Shown here one piece after another: positions 52,850 through 63,401 of a DNA stretch of 64,000 nt. The DNA is taken from NCBI GenBank assembly GCA_016704345.1, contig JADJAH010000016.1, positions 124,001 to 188,000 of the forward strand, read 5' to 3'. The notes under the pieces are model-generated. The model saw only the letters and a program-made list of their open reading frames with translations, was not told the origin of the DNA and did not search any database. The first letter of the stretch is position 1; the number at the start of each line of letters is the position of its first letter. This stretch comes from Ignavibacteria bacterium. Its GTDB lineage: Bacteria > Bacteroidota > Ignavibacteria > Tepidaquicellales > Tepidaquicellaceae. Both the position numbers and the translations under genes were made by a program.

Positions 52850-52852
52850 CAC

Positions 52853-53743
52853 ATGTACAAAAAAAAATTCTACTCCATTAAGAATAACTTCCTTGCGATT
52901 GAAGAGAAGTATTCGAACTACAAAGATTCAAAAGTTGCAATACTCCCGGTTCCTTTTGAACAGACTACATCATACGGCAAAGGCACTGCCGGCGGGCCTT
53001 CGGCAATACTTGACGCATCGCACTATGTGGAATTCTTTGACGAGGAACTAAACAGGCAGTTCTGCTTCGAGAAGGGGATCTGTTCACTGCATCCCCTCGA
53101 TGTAAGCAAGAAGAAAGGCAAGAAGGCGCTGGCATCAATTTATGAAGCGGTGAAAGAATTAATAGACGACGGAAAGTTTGTTGTGACTCTCGGAGGTGAG
53201 CACACAATCTCGACGGCACCAATACAGGCACACTTCAATTCTTTCAAAGACGTATCAGTGCTTCACTTCGATGCACATTCGGATCTTCGTGACGAGTATG
53301 AAGACACAAAATATTCGCATGCATGTTTTGCCGCCAGAGTAAGCGAGTTTACGAATGACATAACCCAGGTTGGAATCCGCGCGCAATGCAAGGAAGAATA
53401 TGATTTTATAAAGAGTAAAGGCATACGCACGTTTTATGCTTTTGAGATAAGAAACGGAAAGTATGGAAATGATTGGCAGACGGAAGTTGTGAATTCGCTT
53501 AAGGAGAATGTCTACATTACTTTTGATGTGGATTATTTTGATCCTTCAATAATGCCATCAACGGGAACACCCGAGCCCAACGGCTTTTACTGGGACGAGA
53601 CAATGAAGTTGCTGAAGTTGCTTGGAGAGAAGAAAAATGTAGTTGGCTTTGATGTTGTAGAACTCTCCCCGAGAAAAGGTTTTACATATCCTGATTTCAT
53701 GACTGCGAAATTGATTTACAAGATGCTGAATTATTTTCTTTGA
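52853..53743 (+). CDS. Agmatinase/arginase-family (ureohydrolase) enzyme
   Basis: 296 residues. The two-manganese site is complete: LGGEHT, HFDAHSD and TFDVDYFDPS, plus SHAC following the third strand. AILPVPFEQTTSYGKGTAGGPSAI is the family N-terminal signature. VVGFDVVELSPRKG near the C-terminus carries the usual Glu. Length and the TPEPNGFYWDE loop favour agmatinase (agmatine to putrescine plus urea), feeding polyamine synthesis, but arginase or another guanidino substrate cannot be excluded. It starts 3 bp after dnaX. A heptamer array begins at the first base after its stop. Confidence 0.88.
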   Translation: MYKKKFYSIKNNFLAIEEKYSNYKDSKVAILPVPFEQTTSYGKGTAGGPSAILDASHYVEFFDEELNRQFCFEKGICSLHPLDVSKKKGKKALASIYEAVKELIDDGKFVVTLGGEHTISTAPIQAHFNSFKDVSVLHFDAHSDLRDEYEDTKYSHACFAARVSEFTNDITQVGIRAQCKEEYDFIKSKGIRTFYAFEIRNGKYGNDWQTEVVNSLKENVYITFDVDYFDPSIMPSTGTPEPNGFYWDETMKLLKLLGEKKNVVGFDVVELSPRKGFTYPDFMTAKLIYKMLNYFL

Positions 53744-53792
53744 AGTTGAAAGTGGAAAGTGGAAAATGGAAAGTGGAAAGTGGAAAGTGGAA
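53744..53792 (+). repeat. Heptamer array AGTGGAA (7 units) abutting a stop codon
   Basis: AGTTGAA, AGTGGAA (five times) and AATGGAA, starting immediately after the TGA at 53741-53743. It is purine-rich on the coding strand, as at 11771 and 18412. Confidence 0.9.
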
Positions 53793-54498
53793 AGTGATGA
53801 GTGAAATTTGCCCCGCGAATCCGCTTTTTGGGATTAAGTGGAATACAATGTCTGCAAACTTCTGCCCACGTCGAAGTCTCCATTCCTGTGACAGGACTTC
53901 TGTCCTGACGCATTCATGTGGTTTGTTTGTTATCGAAGAGTTACCCGCCGAAATTGCAATTTCAAAATGATATCATTACGCGGCGGGAACTCTGCGGCAT
54001 TTGGAATTTAGAATTCAATCGGGCTGGAAATTGCATGTGAGCGAGTGCCTGCCGAGCGAGCGAAGAATCCATAGTAAAGTCGGTGGGAGTGGGAATGTGC
54101 AGCAGTTGCCCATTAAACACTAATCAATTTGTCAACAAAGATTAAAAGGATAAATCTTTGTGACCTTCCCAATTGTAATTTACCGCGGAACATTCTTGCT
54201 TGAGATATATTATGGTCGGCCGGTAATTCTACGGTACATCAAATCACAGGAGACTTTCGTTGGCTTTAACTTCATTTCTACTACCCCCTGATTGGGACGA
54301 ACAAATACTCCCTTGAAGACTACTACAAAATTCTTGCAGTATCCGGTTCTTAAAAACATTTTCACAAATCGCAAAATTTCTATTTGACACAGCGAATTCA
54401 AATTTTTAATTTGCTTATGTACTCATTGGTGATGTGCGGATTTTTGGATGATCGGGCGAAGACACTTGCGGTAAATTGATAAGCCAATTTTTAATATT
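53793..54498. other. Long intergenic region, no gene supported
   Basis: About 700 bp. A hairpin CAGGAC/GTCCTG with a TTCT loop lies at 53892-53907, related to the inverted repeat at 16610-16669. A 63-codon minus-strand frame (54210-54401) has no recognisable domain. The promoter of the T9SS gene at 54499 probably lies near the right end. Confidence 0.45.
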
Positions 54499-56676
54499 AT
54501 GAAAAATTATTTCAAAGGATCTGTTGGAATTTTGATTCTCGCTGTTACTCTGTTGTATGTGCAAACATCGCACGCCCAGTCAAACTGGTTCTGGCAGCAA
54601 CCTCTTCCGGCGGGAAACAGTCTGAAGGATGTGAAGTTTGTAAATCATCAGACGGGCTATGCTGTCGGGGATGTGGGGACGATTGTAAAGAGTACCAACG
54701 GCGGCTCAAACTGGTTCACTCTGAACAATCCGAAGAAATCACAGCTCTGGGGAATTGACTTTGCTCCGGGCAATGCGAGTGTTTTGATTGCCGTGGGAGA
54801 CAGCGGACTGATACTGCGCACGTCCAATGCAGGCGAGAGCTGGAACGTTATACAGTTTCAGGCGGGAGTTATTTATGAGGATGTGGATTTTGTGAACTCA
54901 ACCACCGGCTATGTTGTCGGCTCCGGCGGAAGAATATTCAAGACCACCAACGCGGGAGCAAACTGGTTTCAGCAGACAAGCCCTACAGGAGCTAATTTCC
55001 TTTGCGTCAATTTCTTCGATGAGAACTTCGGAGCGATCGGCGGAACAACGAGACTGCTTCTCACCACAAATGCCGGGACAACGTGGGTCGTTCAGAATCT
55101 TACTTTCTTTCCGTTTACTCAGGTGTCCGGAATATCTGCTATTGATTCGGCTACAGTAATAGGTGTTGTCAATAACAACGGTGGAACTATGCTTAAGACC
55201 ACCAACCGCGGGCAGGATTGGATAGAAGAACCGATGGGAATTCCTTATCAGGATCTGGTAAGAGACCTTAGTTTCAGCGGAAAGAACAATGGCACAATTG
55301 TTTGTGATCTGGGAATGATTGTAAGAACCACAAACGCGGGTGCAAGCTGGATACTGGATTCGACATTCTATCAGTATTTCCAGAGAAGCTATGGAATAGA
55401 TCTGCTTCGGGGAGTGCACATGGTTGATACAAGTCTGACATACATCTCCGGCGGAGGAGGAAGCATTTACCGTTCAACAAACGCCGGCCAGAACTGGACG
55501 ATCCTCAGCGGTGGATACTTTGACCTTCACGGATCACACTTTGTAAATGCAAACACCGGTTGGTGCGTAGGTGAGGAAGGAACTGTGCAGAAGACGACCA
55601 ATGGCGGAACCAACTGGAGTTTCTACCCACAGATTACAAGAGAAGTCCTGTGGGATGTGATGTTCCCGAGTCAAAGCACTGGCTATATCTCCGGTGACAG
55701 CGGAGTGATACTCAAGACCACGAACACCGGCACAAACTGGTTCTTCCTCAACAGCGGCACGAGGATAAATCTGTTTGATATTTTCTTCATCAACAATGAG
55801 ACGGGATTTTGCGGTGGGGGGTTTACTTCAGATCCTGATCCGGGTGTTGGTATAATAATGAAAACAGTTAACGGTGGAAATAATTGGGAAACAGTATTTT
55901 ATTATACTGACAGCGGTTGGGTAAATGCATTACATTTTTTTGATGAGAATACCGGCATAGCATGTTTCGATAGAGGAATAAGAAGAACAACCAACGGTGG
56001 TCTTAACTGGTTAATAGTCGGCACTGGAAGCACCGGCCGCGGTTTGGATATGTCTTTTCCAAACAGCCAGACAGGTTATACTTCCGGAGGGTCAAATACA
56101 TTTTATAAGACAACAAATTCAGGATTATCCTGGTTAGGTTATTCAACGGGCAATCCGGGTGTAGTAATTCAAACAATCCATTTTATCAACTCGCTTAAGG
56201 GGTTTGCAGCAGGTCCTTACGGCGAAATTCTCTATACCGAAAATGGCGGATTGAATTGGACCATCAATAGAGGCTTGTCTGAAAACTATATTGCTTCAAT
56301 TTACTTCTCAGATTCAATTAACGGAACTATGACTGGGATTTTTGGAACCATTCTCAAAACAACGAACGGAGGGATAAGTTATATTGACAACGAAGCAAAA
56401 CAAGTTCCTGAAGACTTTCAATTGCATCAAAATTATCCAAACCCGTTCAATCCTACAACAACAATTCGGTTCAGTCTAAAGAGGAGTGCTGAAATCAAAA
56501 TTGTCTTAAGCAACATACTCGGCAAACAGGTTCGGGTTCTGACTGACAAATTTACAGCCGCAGGGGATCATAAATTGTTATTGAAATCAGCAGGATTATC
56601 AACCGGTGTATACTTCTGTTCACTGATTGCAAATGGTAGTGTCGCTCAAACAATAAAACTTCTTTTAATAAAGTAA
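54499..56676 (+). CDS. Secreted Ycf48/BNR-type double propeller with T9SS sorting domain
   Basis: 725 residues. Signal peptide ILILAVTLLYVQTSHAQ. There are 14 repeats ending in the Ycf48/BNR-like motif TTNGGTNW (STNGGSNWF, TSNAGESWN, TTNAGANWF, ..., TTNGGISY), each preceded by a DVKFVNHQTGYAVGDVGTI-type strand set. Fourteen units suit two seven-bladed propellers. The C-terminal T9SS domain runs from FQLHQNYPNPFNPTTTIRF to TIKLLLIK. It is first in a run of four T9SS genes on the same strand. It is likely a cell-surface or released protein; the binding partner is unknown. Confidence 0.9.
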   Translation: MKNYFKGSVGILILAVTLLYVQTSHAQSNWFWQQPLPAGNSLKDVKFVNHQTGYAVGDVGTIVKSTNGGSNWFTLNNPKKSQLWGIDFAPGNASVLIAVGDSGLILRTSNAGESWNVIQFQAGVIYEDVDFVNSTTGYVVGSGGRIFKTTNAGANWFQQTSPTGANFLCVNFFDENFGAIGGTTRLLLTTNAGTTWVVQNLTFFPFTQVSGISAIDSATVIGVVNNNGGTMLKTTNRGQDWIEEPMGIPYQDLVRDLSFSGKNNGTIVCDLGMIVRTTNAGASWILDSTFYQYFQRSYGIDLLRGVHMVDTSLTYISGGGGSIYRSTNAGQNWTILSGGYFDLHGSHFVNANTGWCVGEEGTVQKTTNGGTNWSFYPQITREVLWDVMFPSQSTGYISGDSGVILKTTNTGTNWFFLNSGTRINLFDIFFINNETGFCGGGFTSDPDPGVGIIMKTVNGGNNWETVFYYTDSGWVNALHFFDENTGIACFDRGIRRTTNGGLNWLIVGTGSTGRGLDMSFPNSQTGYTSGGSNTFYKTTNSGLSWLGYSTGNPGVVIQTIHFINSLKGFAAGPYGEILYTENGGLNWTINRGLSENYIASIYFSDSINGTMTGIFGTILKTTNGGISYIDNEAKQVPEDFQLHQNYPNPFNPTTTIRFSLKRSAEIKIVLSNILGKQVRVLTDKFTAAGDHKLLLKSAGLSTGVYFCSLIANGSVAQTIKLLLIK

Positions 56677-56698
56677 AACAAACAATGGGGAGAAAGAA

Positions 56699-58408
56699 AT
56701 GAAAACGACAAAAGTACAACTTATTGCTGCGATTATCCTGATCATGGTTTTCAGTAATTGGGTGAAGTCTCAGATTCCTGAGGATTACCCGTTCAAGACA
56801 TACTTAGACACAGCTGACAATCTTTACGTAACAGGGCTTAACAGAGAATTTGATATAGAGACTACGAAGTTTCGGGCGACAGTGGTTGATCCTGAATGGA
56901 GCAAGAGTCATCCGAATCCCGGATTCGACCGAGGTATGGATCTGGCACTTGATGCCGACCAAAATGTTTATGTAAGCGGATTCCTGCAATCCCAGAACGG
57001 TTACTCAGATCTCTGTTTGCTCAGACACAACAGAGTAGAAGGAAATATCTCTTTAGTTAAGGTCCTTAACTTTCCCAAGGAGGATAAGTTTTATGGAATC
57101 GCCAGAGAAGGAGAATTTTTCTATGCAGCGGGTTTCAAGACTTCTCGCAATCTAAAGGACTTTTTCTTGGCTAAGTTCAACCTCGACGGCGACACCATCT
57201 GGACCCGCACATTCAACAACAGCGATTACAACAGGGATGATGTTGCTACCGATATTCTTGTTGACGGCAACTTTGTTTATGCGATAGGTTATACATACAA
57301 CGGCGAGGGATTTAAGAATGATATAATCCTTTACACATGCGATCACAACGGAGAGGATGTAAATACACAGATCGTCAACAGGAAGTTTACAAACGAAACT
57401 CCGACAGCATTCATCTTTACACAGATAAATGATGCTCCGCCTCCGACTCATCAGAAATCAAGAACAGCAGTCGTTGTTGTAACTGACCTGCCGTTCGGTC
57501 AGGGTGGAAATAATTTCCTCACTTATTACTTTAAGGACAACACTACAACATCTCTTCACTGGATCAGAGATTTTAGCGGAGGCGGTTCTTCTGTCAGCAT
57601 ACCGACGGCAATTGCCGCCGACCCGATCGGCAATGTCTATGTAACGGGATATACAAACATGAATGCAGGCAGCGGTTATGATTTTGTCTCGATGAAGTAC
57701 AACAAAGACAGCGGCTCATACGGCTGGAATAGTCCTTCGGTAATCTTCTACGATTCGCTCAACGGCAATGACAAAGCATCATCAATAAAAGTAAAGAACA
57801 ACCGCATCTACATAGCCGGCTCAAGCGACAGCACACAGAACGGCTATTACGTGGCGGCATACAATCAGGTTCAGGGATATCCGCATAAAGATTTTGATAA
57901 TGTCTTTGTGCCGTCGTTCTCGAGGAACGGAGCGGTGAATCAAAACATGAAAAGAGTCGCTGTCGTAGAACTTGACTCATCAGGCAATACATATCTTATA
58001 GCGCAGTCGTGGAACGAAACACAAGCATACTATGCCATCAGAAAGTATGACCAGCAAGGCAACGTTATTCATACAATAGATCCGTACGAGCATCTGTTCG
58101 GAGGAAGTGAATCGGATATTGCAACAGCACAACATCCAACCACCAAAGGTATCACTCTTTTGAGAAACTATCCAAACCCGTTCAATCCTTCCACTGTGAT
58201 CAGTTACAAAATAGAAAACACAAACTACATCGAGCTCAAAGTTTACGATATCAGCGGAAAGCTTGTAATCAATCTTTACTCGGGCATTCAGCAACCTGGA
58301 GAGCATGCTGTAACGTTTGATGCGTCGGGATTGTCGTCGGGAATGTACTATGCTGTATTGACTGCCGGGGAAAGCATAAGCAGAATAAGGCTGGCAGTGG
58401 TTAAATGA
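56699..58408 (+). CDS. Secreted SBBP-type propeller with T9SS sorting domain
   Basis: 569 residues. Signal peptide VQLIAAIILIMVFSNWVKSQ. Repeats resemble seven-bladed SBBP propellers: LALDADQNVYVSGFLQ, IAADPIGNVYVTGYTNMNAG, IKVKNNRIYIAGSSDS and ELDSSGNTYLIAQSWN. The T9SS domain runs from LLRNYPNPFNPSTVISYKI to IRLAVVK. GGGGAG upstream gives the ribosome-binding site, and the gene starts 22 bp after the preceding T9SS gene. Its last ~65 codons and 3' flank are duplicated as a fragment at 63163-63430. Confidence 0.87.
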   Translation: MKTTKVQLIAAIILIMVFSNWVKSQIPEDYPFKTYLDTADNLYVTGLNREFDIETTKFRATVVDPEWSKSHPNPGFDRGMDLALDADQNVYVSGFLQSQNGYSDLCLLRHNRVEGNISLVKVLNFPKEDKFYGIAREGEFFYAAGFKTSRNLKDFFLAKFNLDGDTIWTRTFNNSDYNRDDVATDILVDGNFVYAIGYTYNGEGFKNDIILYTCDHNGEDVNTQIVNRKFTNETPTAFIFTQINDAPPPTHQKSRTAVVVVTDLPFGQGGNNFLTYYFKDNTTTSLHWIRDFSGGGSSVSIPTAIAADPIGNVYVTGYTNMNAGSGYDFVSMKYNKDSGSYGWNSPSVIFYDSLNGNDKASSIKVKNNRIYIAGSSDSTQNGYYVAAYNQVQGYPHKDFDNVFVPSFSRNGAVNQNMKRVAVVELDSSGNTYLIAQSWNETQAYYAIRKYDQQGNVIHTIDPYEHLFGGSESDIATAQHPTTKGITLLRNYPNPFNPSTVISYKIENTNYIELKVYDISGKLVINLYSGIQQPGEHAVTFDASGLSSGMYYAVLTAGESISRIRLAVVK

Positions 58409-58410
58409 TA

Positions 58411-58431
58411 ATTAGAAATTAGAAATTAAAA
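58411..58431 (+). repeat. Heptamer array ATTAGAA (3 units) after a stop codon
   Basis: ATTAGAA, ATTAGAA, ATTAAAA beginning two bases after the TGA at 58406-58408. The array and the following ATATTTGGAGCAAGTA recur at 63402-63446. The rest of the gap to 58716 holds no supported gene. Confidence 0.75.
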
Positions 58432-58716
58432 ATATTTGGAGCAAGTATCTTTGTACGTGATGCAATATTCGGCACACATCCGGAACTCTTCATCTGCGGC
58501 GTGCCGGAAATATAGCCGGGAGACACAGCGACAAGAGATTTTGAGACTGCTTCCGGTACAGCAGACTTCGAATAACAAGGTCAGCAATATCAAAAATTCT
58601 CATAACTGGCTTTTATGAGGGTGTGCTCCAATTCGTTGCATTCATTTATTAATTCATATTAAGATTCATTTTATTTAAGTTTAATTAGTTAAGATAGTTA
58701 CTAAATAACTGCAAAA

Positions 58717-60915
58717 ATGAAGAAGCTCTTACCAGTTTTTTTGATCTTCTTACTTCACACCATAGATTCTACAGGTCAATTACTTGCCAGAGGATTTAAC
58801 AGCATTCACACACCAGACGGTATAAATATCATAGCAGTCGGAGACAGCGGATTAATATTCAGGTCTTCAGACAGGGGAAACACTTGGTCAGGCTTTATAC
58901 ATGGTTCAGATAATTTCAGATCTGTGTACTCCTTTAATAATGATGTTTGGTTTACGGGAAACAATGGAAACGTATATAAAACACAAAGAACAGTCTCTCC
59001 TATCTATCAGTACTATACAGGTACTTCATTCTTAATAAATTCTATTCACTTTGTAAATTCAAATACCGGATTTGTTTGCGGTAATGGAGGTGAGGTATTT
59101 AAAACAACCGATGGAGGCATAAACTGGAGTAACTCAAATTCAGGAATTTCGAACATAGACCTGAACTCAATCAGTTTCGTTGATGAAAGCAGAGGTGTGG
59201 TTGTAGGAAAGAGCGGCTCAATATTCTTAACTACTGACGGAGGTAACTCATGGGTGCAAAATGCTAGCAGCACAAACAGAAATTTACTTGACGTCAAATA
59301 TTATTCAGATGGTATATATGCAACAGGTGAGCATGGTACTTTACTTTCCAATGATTCCGGGAAATGGAATGCAGTAAATACACAAACGGATTCTGATATA
59401 AGAGGAGTAACGGGGATCTCATATGGTAATACACACATTTGCGGCGGAGGAGGATTCATAAGGAACAATCTAAGTGGAAGAATAAATTTCAAGAATTTTG
59501 AAACCAATCCGATGTTTGCAAATCTTGTGGATATTTTTTATTACAATGACTATCTGGGATTCGCAGTAAGCAATCTTAACAAAGCTATCATAATAACATC
59601 TAATGGCGGTGCAACATGGGATCTGCCGCCGGGTACACAAGTTAATTTGAATTGGGTTGTGAAATTACCGAATGTATTATGCAGGTCAAATACTATTTGC
59701 AAACATCCTCTGGACAATAACTCTGCGTTTGCGGTTGACAGGAAGAAAGTTTTTTTAAGCAGAAACAAAGGGGAGAACTGGACACAAATCGCAACTATTA
59801 GTATCGGAACACGTGCCCGTTCATTTTATGTTAGCCCGCTTGATACAAACATCTTGATAGCAGCTATGGAAATTACTGATTCTACGGATTGTATTGTAAG
59901 ATCCACAAACTATGGTTCAACGTGGACAAAAATTATTGCGAAGGAGTTTTCATCTTATGGGCAGCCGCTTGAAATGGACCAGAATAATCCTATTGAATTC
60001 TATTTTGCGCCTGTAAATGTCTCGGGTGAAGGGATGTATAAATCAACAAACTCAGGTGCGACTTTTTCTTTAATTTCCGTTTATAATAGTGATACCATAA
60101 ATGCACCAAATGATCTCATTGTAACGTGGGACAGCTCTGAGGTTCTGATAATGGGAGACGAAGGCGGTGATATCTGGAAATCAACCAACTCTGCGATAAC
60201 CTGGAAAATAGTGAAGCAGGAAACATATCCCTTTTACCTGGTTCCATCAATTTGTAATACTTTATTCGATAAATCTTTCTTTTTGGCGCCACTTTCCTGG
60301 ATTTACAATGTATACAAATCTACTAATTATGGTGATAACTGGAGTATCATTTCAATAAACACGGAAGAAGGATGGGGTTCGGATATTTGCCATGAAGACC
60401 CGACGGTTGTTTTGACGGGTTCATTCGGCACTCAAGTTTTTTTCAGTACTAACGGAGGTGAAAATTTCTTTGAAACGAATGCAGGATTTAGTCCGGAAGT
60501 GAATGCAGGCATAATGGCTGCCGGAAGGGATTTTATTTTAAACATTACGAATCGTAACCTTCGTAAGTTGAGTGCAGAATACACTGTTTTAACATCGGTA
60601 TTTGAGAACACTGTTTCGTCACTACCTACTGAATTTAAGTTATCGCAAAACTATCCTAACCCTTTCAACCCGTCAACGAAAATAAATTTTTCAATTCCAA
60701 ATTCGGGATTTGTATCACTTAAGGTTTACGACATGTTAGGCAGGGAAGCTGCTGACCTTGTCGGCGGTTTCAGAAATGGAGGGACTTATGAAATTGACTT
60801 TGATGCTTCACAACTTGCGGCGGGGTCATACTTTTATAAACTTGTGGTAAGCTCATCGAACACACTCGTTGCGAATGATTTCTCGATTTCTAAGAAAATG
60901 ATCCTTCTAAAATGA
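58717..60915 (+). CDS. Secreted Ycf48/BNR-type propeller protein with T9SS sorting domain
   Basis: 732 residues. Signal peptide LLPVFLIFLLHTIDSTGQ. About a dozen repeats of the RSSDRGNTWSGF, KTTDGGINWSNS, LTTDGGNSWVQN, RSTNYGSTWTKI and KSTNYGDNWSII type indicate two propellers; several blades (for example LSNDSGKWNAV) are degenerate. The T9SS domain runs from FKLSQNYPNPFNPSTKINF to KKMILLK, with a slightly extended last strand (SSNTLVANDFSIS). It belongs to the same family as the genes at 54499 and 61000 but with clear divergence. Function beyond secretion is unknown. Confidence 0.88.
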   Translation: MKKLLPVFLIFLLHTIDSTGQLLARGFNSIHTPDGINIIAVGDSGLIFRSSDRGNTWSGFIHGSDNFRSVYSFNNDVWFTGNNGNVYKTQRTVSPIYQYYTGTSFLINSIHFVNSNTGFVCGNGGEVFKTTDGGINWSNSNSGISNIDLNSISFVDESRGVVVGKSGSIFLTTDGGNSWVQNASSTNRNLLDVKYYSDGIYATGEHGTLLSNDSGKWNAVNTQTDSDIRGVTGISYGNTHICGGGGFIRNNLSGRINFKNFETNPMFANLVDIFYYNDYLGFAVSNLNKAIIITSNGGATWDLPPGTQVNLNWVVKLPNVLCRSNTICKHPLDNNSAFAVDRKKVFLSRNKGENWTQIATISIGTRARSFYVSPLDTNILIAAMEITDSTDCIVRSTNYGSTWTKIIAKEFSSYGQPLEMDQNNPIEFYFAPVNVSGEGMYKSTNSGATFSLISVYNSDTINAPNDLIVTWDSSEVLIMGDEGGDIWKSTNSAITWKIVKQETYPFYLVPSICNTLFDKSFFLAPLSWIYNVYKSTNYGDNWSIISINTEEGWGSDICHEDPTVVLTGSFGTQVFFSTNGGENFFETNAGFSPEVNAGIMAAGRDFILNITNRNLRKLSAEYTVLTSVFENTVSSLPTEFKLSQNYPNPFNPSTKINFSIPNSGFVSLKVYDMLGREAADLVGGFRNGGTYEIDFDASQLAAGSYFYKLVVSSSNTLVANDFSISKKMILLK

Positions 60916-60999
60916 AAATTCAGGTAATGAATATATATCAGAACAATTGTAAAGTCTTTTTCCAGAATTAACCGGCAACTTCAACAAAAGGAGGTTGGT

Positions 61000-63162
61000 A
61001 TGATGATCGCGATTCGGGTTTTATTTCTAATTTTAATTTTTACAAAATTTTCTTATTCACAGGGAATAGGAGAGGTTGTACACCCCGCACCTTTTTTTAT
61101 TGATAATCTTACGTGGACCACATTCACTGACAATCAAACCGGATATGTAACTACAAGTAAGAGAATATTTAAGACAACAAATGCGGGTGGTAACTGGAGC
61201 AGTATTTTCAGCAATTCACAATACAACCTCAGAAGAATATACTTTGTAAATAGAGACACCGGGTTTGTTACTATTTCAAAGATTAACTATATCCTCAGGA
61301 CAATGAATGGCGGATTAAACTGGATGGAAATATGGATAGGAAGTTATTACTACCCTTATGTTGGTGTATCGTTTTTGAACAACACGACAGGCTTTATTGC
61401 AGGAGGGGGTGAAGATAGAATGGATGCAAGGATCACGACAAATACAGGCAATACATGGTCTCATCTTGCTCACGTTAACGGATTTTATGATACATTTACG
61501 GATGTTTGGTTTACAGATTCTTTAAATGGATTTATCACAGGATCTAATGTATTATTACGAACAACTAACGGTGGGTTAAATTTTTTCACTGATCCTGTTG
61601 CAGAAGACATATGGCCAAACAGAATCAACTTTGTAAACCCGGGACTAGGATACATTAGTTATGGTGGCACGGGTATATTGATGACATCAAACGGAGGAAA
61701 CACATGGATAAATAGAGAAATACCGGGAGCTTATTCCGGGGGTGCTATGGTTTTTTCAAATTCAAACGGCGCTGTATATGTCGGTGACAGAAAATTTAAT
61801 ATTTTTAAATCAACGAATTACGGAACCAACTGGAATTTGAAAAGCAATACTGGTAATTCAGGTTTCAATGCCTTTAGTTTTCTAACCAATACAGGGTATG
61901 CTGTTGGCGGCAATGGTTACATGATGAAGACAACCAATTACGGTGAAAACTGGGTCAAGATTGTGGAACATCATAAACTCAATTCTATAAAAATCAAAAA
62001 TGGAAAGAAAATTGTTTCAGGTGGTGAGAAAGGTGTGATCTTTTTAAGCGATAATTTTGGAGCAAACTGGAGTAAGCTTCAGACAGGATACAATTTCGAA
62101 ATAAACAGTATCAGCACGGATAACTTCGGGCAGTACTTTATTGCTGCAGGTGACAGCGGAAATGTATTGAGATCAGACACTTCGGGATTGATATGGAACC
62201 ATATCAAACTGAATACCAATGAGAATTTAAATAAAGTTATTACAACGAAATCTTATGTCTTTATTGCCGGTACAAACAATAATTTCTTTTACTCAACAGA
62301 TAGTGGTTCTACGTGGATAGATTGTGCTCCAAAAAATTTTCCACATCTATTGTTTCGTGGAATTCACGAAAGCAATAGTGTTTTTTACTTAGCCGGTGAC
62401 AGCGGGACGGTTTTGAGGAGTACTGATCAGGGTAAGAACTGGAGTAACTTGGAGTTTCCTCCTGATTTTCCTCTCAATGAAATTTACTTTGTAAATGCTC
62501 ATATAGGATTTGTAGCGGGTAAACCAAGATATTCAAATTACAGAGTGAACTTTTATAAGACTACAAACTCAGGAAATTCATGGGACAGTGCCAGTATGCA
62601 GGCACCGGCAAATGATCTCGACTTTAAAAAGATCGTATTTATAAATGAGTCAACAGGTTATATGTACGCTACATTACACAATAATAATTATACAAATTTC
62701 TATATACTATACAAGACAACTGATACTGGAAGAACCTGGTCAAACAAATATTTTGATTTTATAATTGATATCGATTTTGCGAATTACGATACGGCATTTA
62801 CAGTCGGCTCACTTGGAGAAATCTACAGAACAACCAATGCAGGATCATGGGGCTTTGTAATTGCGGATGTTAAACTCTTGTCACAGGAGACACCTGAGGA
62901 TTTTTTACTTCAGAACTATCCAAATCCGTTTAATCCAAATACCAAAATAAAATTTGCGGTTCCCAGAGGAGGAAATGTATCCATAAAGGTTTATGATTTA
63001 TCAGGAAAAGAGATTACTTCTTTGGTAAATAAAAATTTACGTGAAGGAAGTTATGAACTAGATTTTTCTGCAGACGACTTTTCTCTTTCTTCTGGAACAT
63101 ACTTTGTTCAGTTAAGAATGGGTGATTATCAAATAGTTTCTAAAATCGTATTGCTGAGATGA
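61000..63162 (+). CDS. Secreted Ycf48/BNR-type double propeller with T9SS sorting domain
   Basis: 720 residues. Signal peptide IAIRVLFLILIFTKFSYSQ. Fourteen repeats (KTTNAGGNWSSI, RTMNGGLNWMEI, TTNTGNTWSHL, ..., KTTDTGRTWSNK, RTTNAGSWGF) suit two seven-bladed propellers. The T9SS domain runs from FLLQNYPNPFNPNTKIKFA to VSKIVLLR. A strong ribosome-binding site, AAGGAGG (60988-60994), sits 5 bp before the ATG. After the stop, the frame continues as a second, orphan sorting-domain fragment. Confidence 0.9.
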   Translation: MMIAIRVLFLILIFTKFSYSQGIGEVVHPAPFFIDNLTWTTFTDNQTGYVTTSKRIFKTTNAGGNWSSIFSNSQYNLRRIYFVNRDTGFVTISKINYILRTMNGGLNWMEIWIGSYYYPYVGVSFLNNTTGFIAGGGEDRMDARITTNTGNTWSHLAHVNGFYDTFTDVWFTDSLNGFITGSNVLLRTTNGGLNFFTDPVAEDIWPNRINFVNPGLGYISYGGTGILMTSNGGNTWINREIPGAYSGGAMVFSNSNGAVYVGDRKFNIFKSTNYGTNWNLKSNTGNSGFNAFSFLTNTGYAVGGNGYMMKTTNYGENWVKIVEHHKLNSIKIKNGKKIVSGGEKGVIFLSDNFGANWSKLQTGYNFEINSISTDNFGQYFIAAGDSGNVLRSDTSGLIWNHIKLNTNENLNKVITTKSYVFIAGTNNNFFYSTDSGSTWIDCAPKNFPHLLFRGIHESNSVFYLAGDSGTVLRSTDQGKNWSNLEFPPDFPLNEIYFVNAHIGFVAGKPRYSNYRVNFYKTTNSGNSWDSASMQAPANDLDFKKIVFINESTGYMYATLHNNNYTNFYILYKTTDTGRTWSNKYFDFIIDIDFANYDTAFTVGSLGEIYRTTNAGSWGFVIADVKLLSQETPEDFLLQNYPNPFNPNTKIKFAVPRGGNVSIKVYDLSGKEITSLVNKNLREGSYELDFSADDFSLSSGTYFVQLRMGDYQIVSKIVLLR

Positions 63163-63399
63163 CTTAATCAAATATATCAAAGCAATTCAAACGAAAATCA
63201 AAATTCCAATAAAAATTATATCGAGCTAAAAGTCTACAATATCAGCGGAAAGCTTGTAAGCACTCTTTTCTCCGGCATTCAGCAGGCGGGAGAGCATGCT
63301 CTAACATTCGATGCGGCGGGACTGCCGTCGGGAATGTACTATGCGGTATTGACTGCCGGCGGAAGCGTAAGCAGGATAAGGATGGCAGTGGTTAAATGA
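63163..63399 (+). pseudogene. Orphan fragment of a T9SS sorting domain
   Basis: Directly after the stop at 63160-63162, and in the same frame, the DNA encodes NYIELKVYNISGKLVSTLF, GIQQAGEHALTFDAAGLPSG and RIRMAVVK-stop. This is the second half of a sorting domain nearly matching the end of the gene at 56699-58408 (NYIELKVYDISGK, GIQQPGEHAVTFDASG). It has no start codon and no NYPNPFNP half. It is a remnant left by recombination or deletion. Confidence 0.85.
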
Positions 63400-63401
63400 T
63401 A

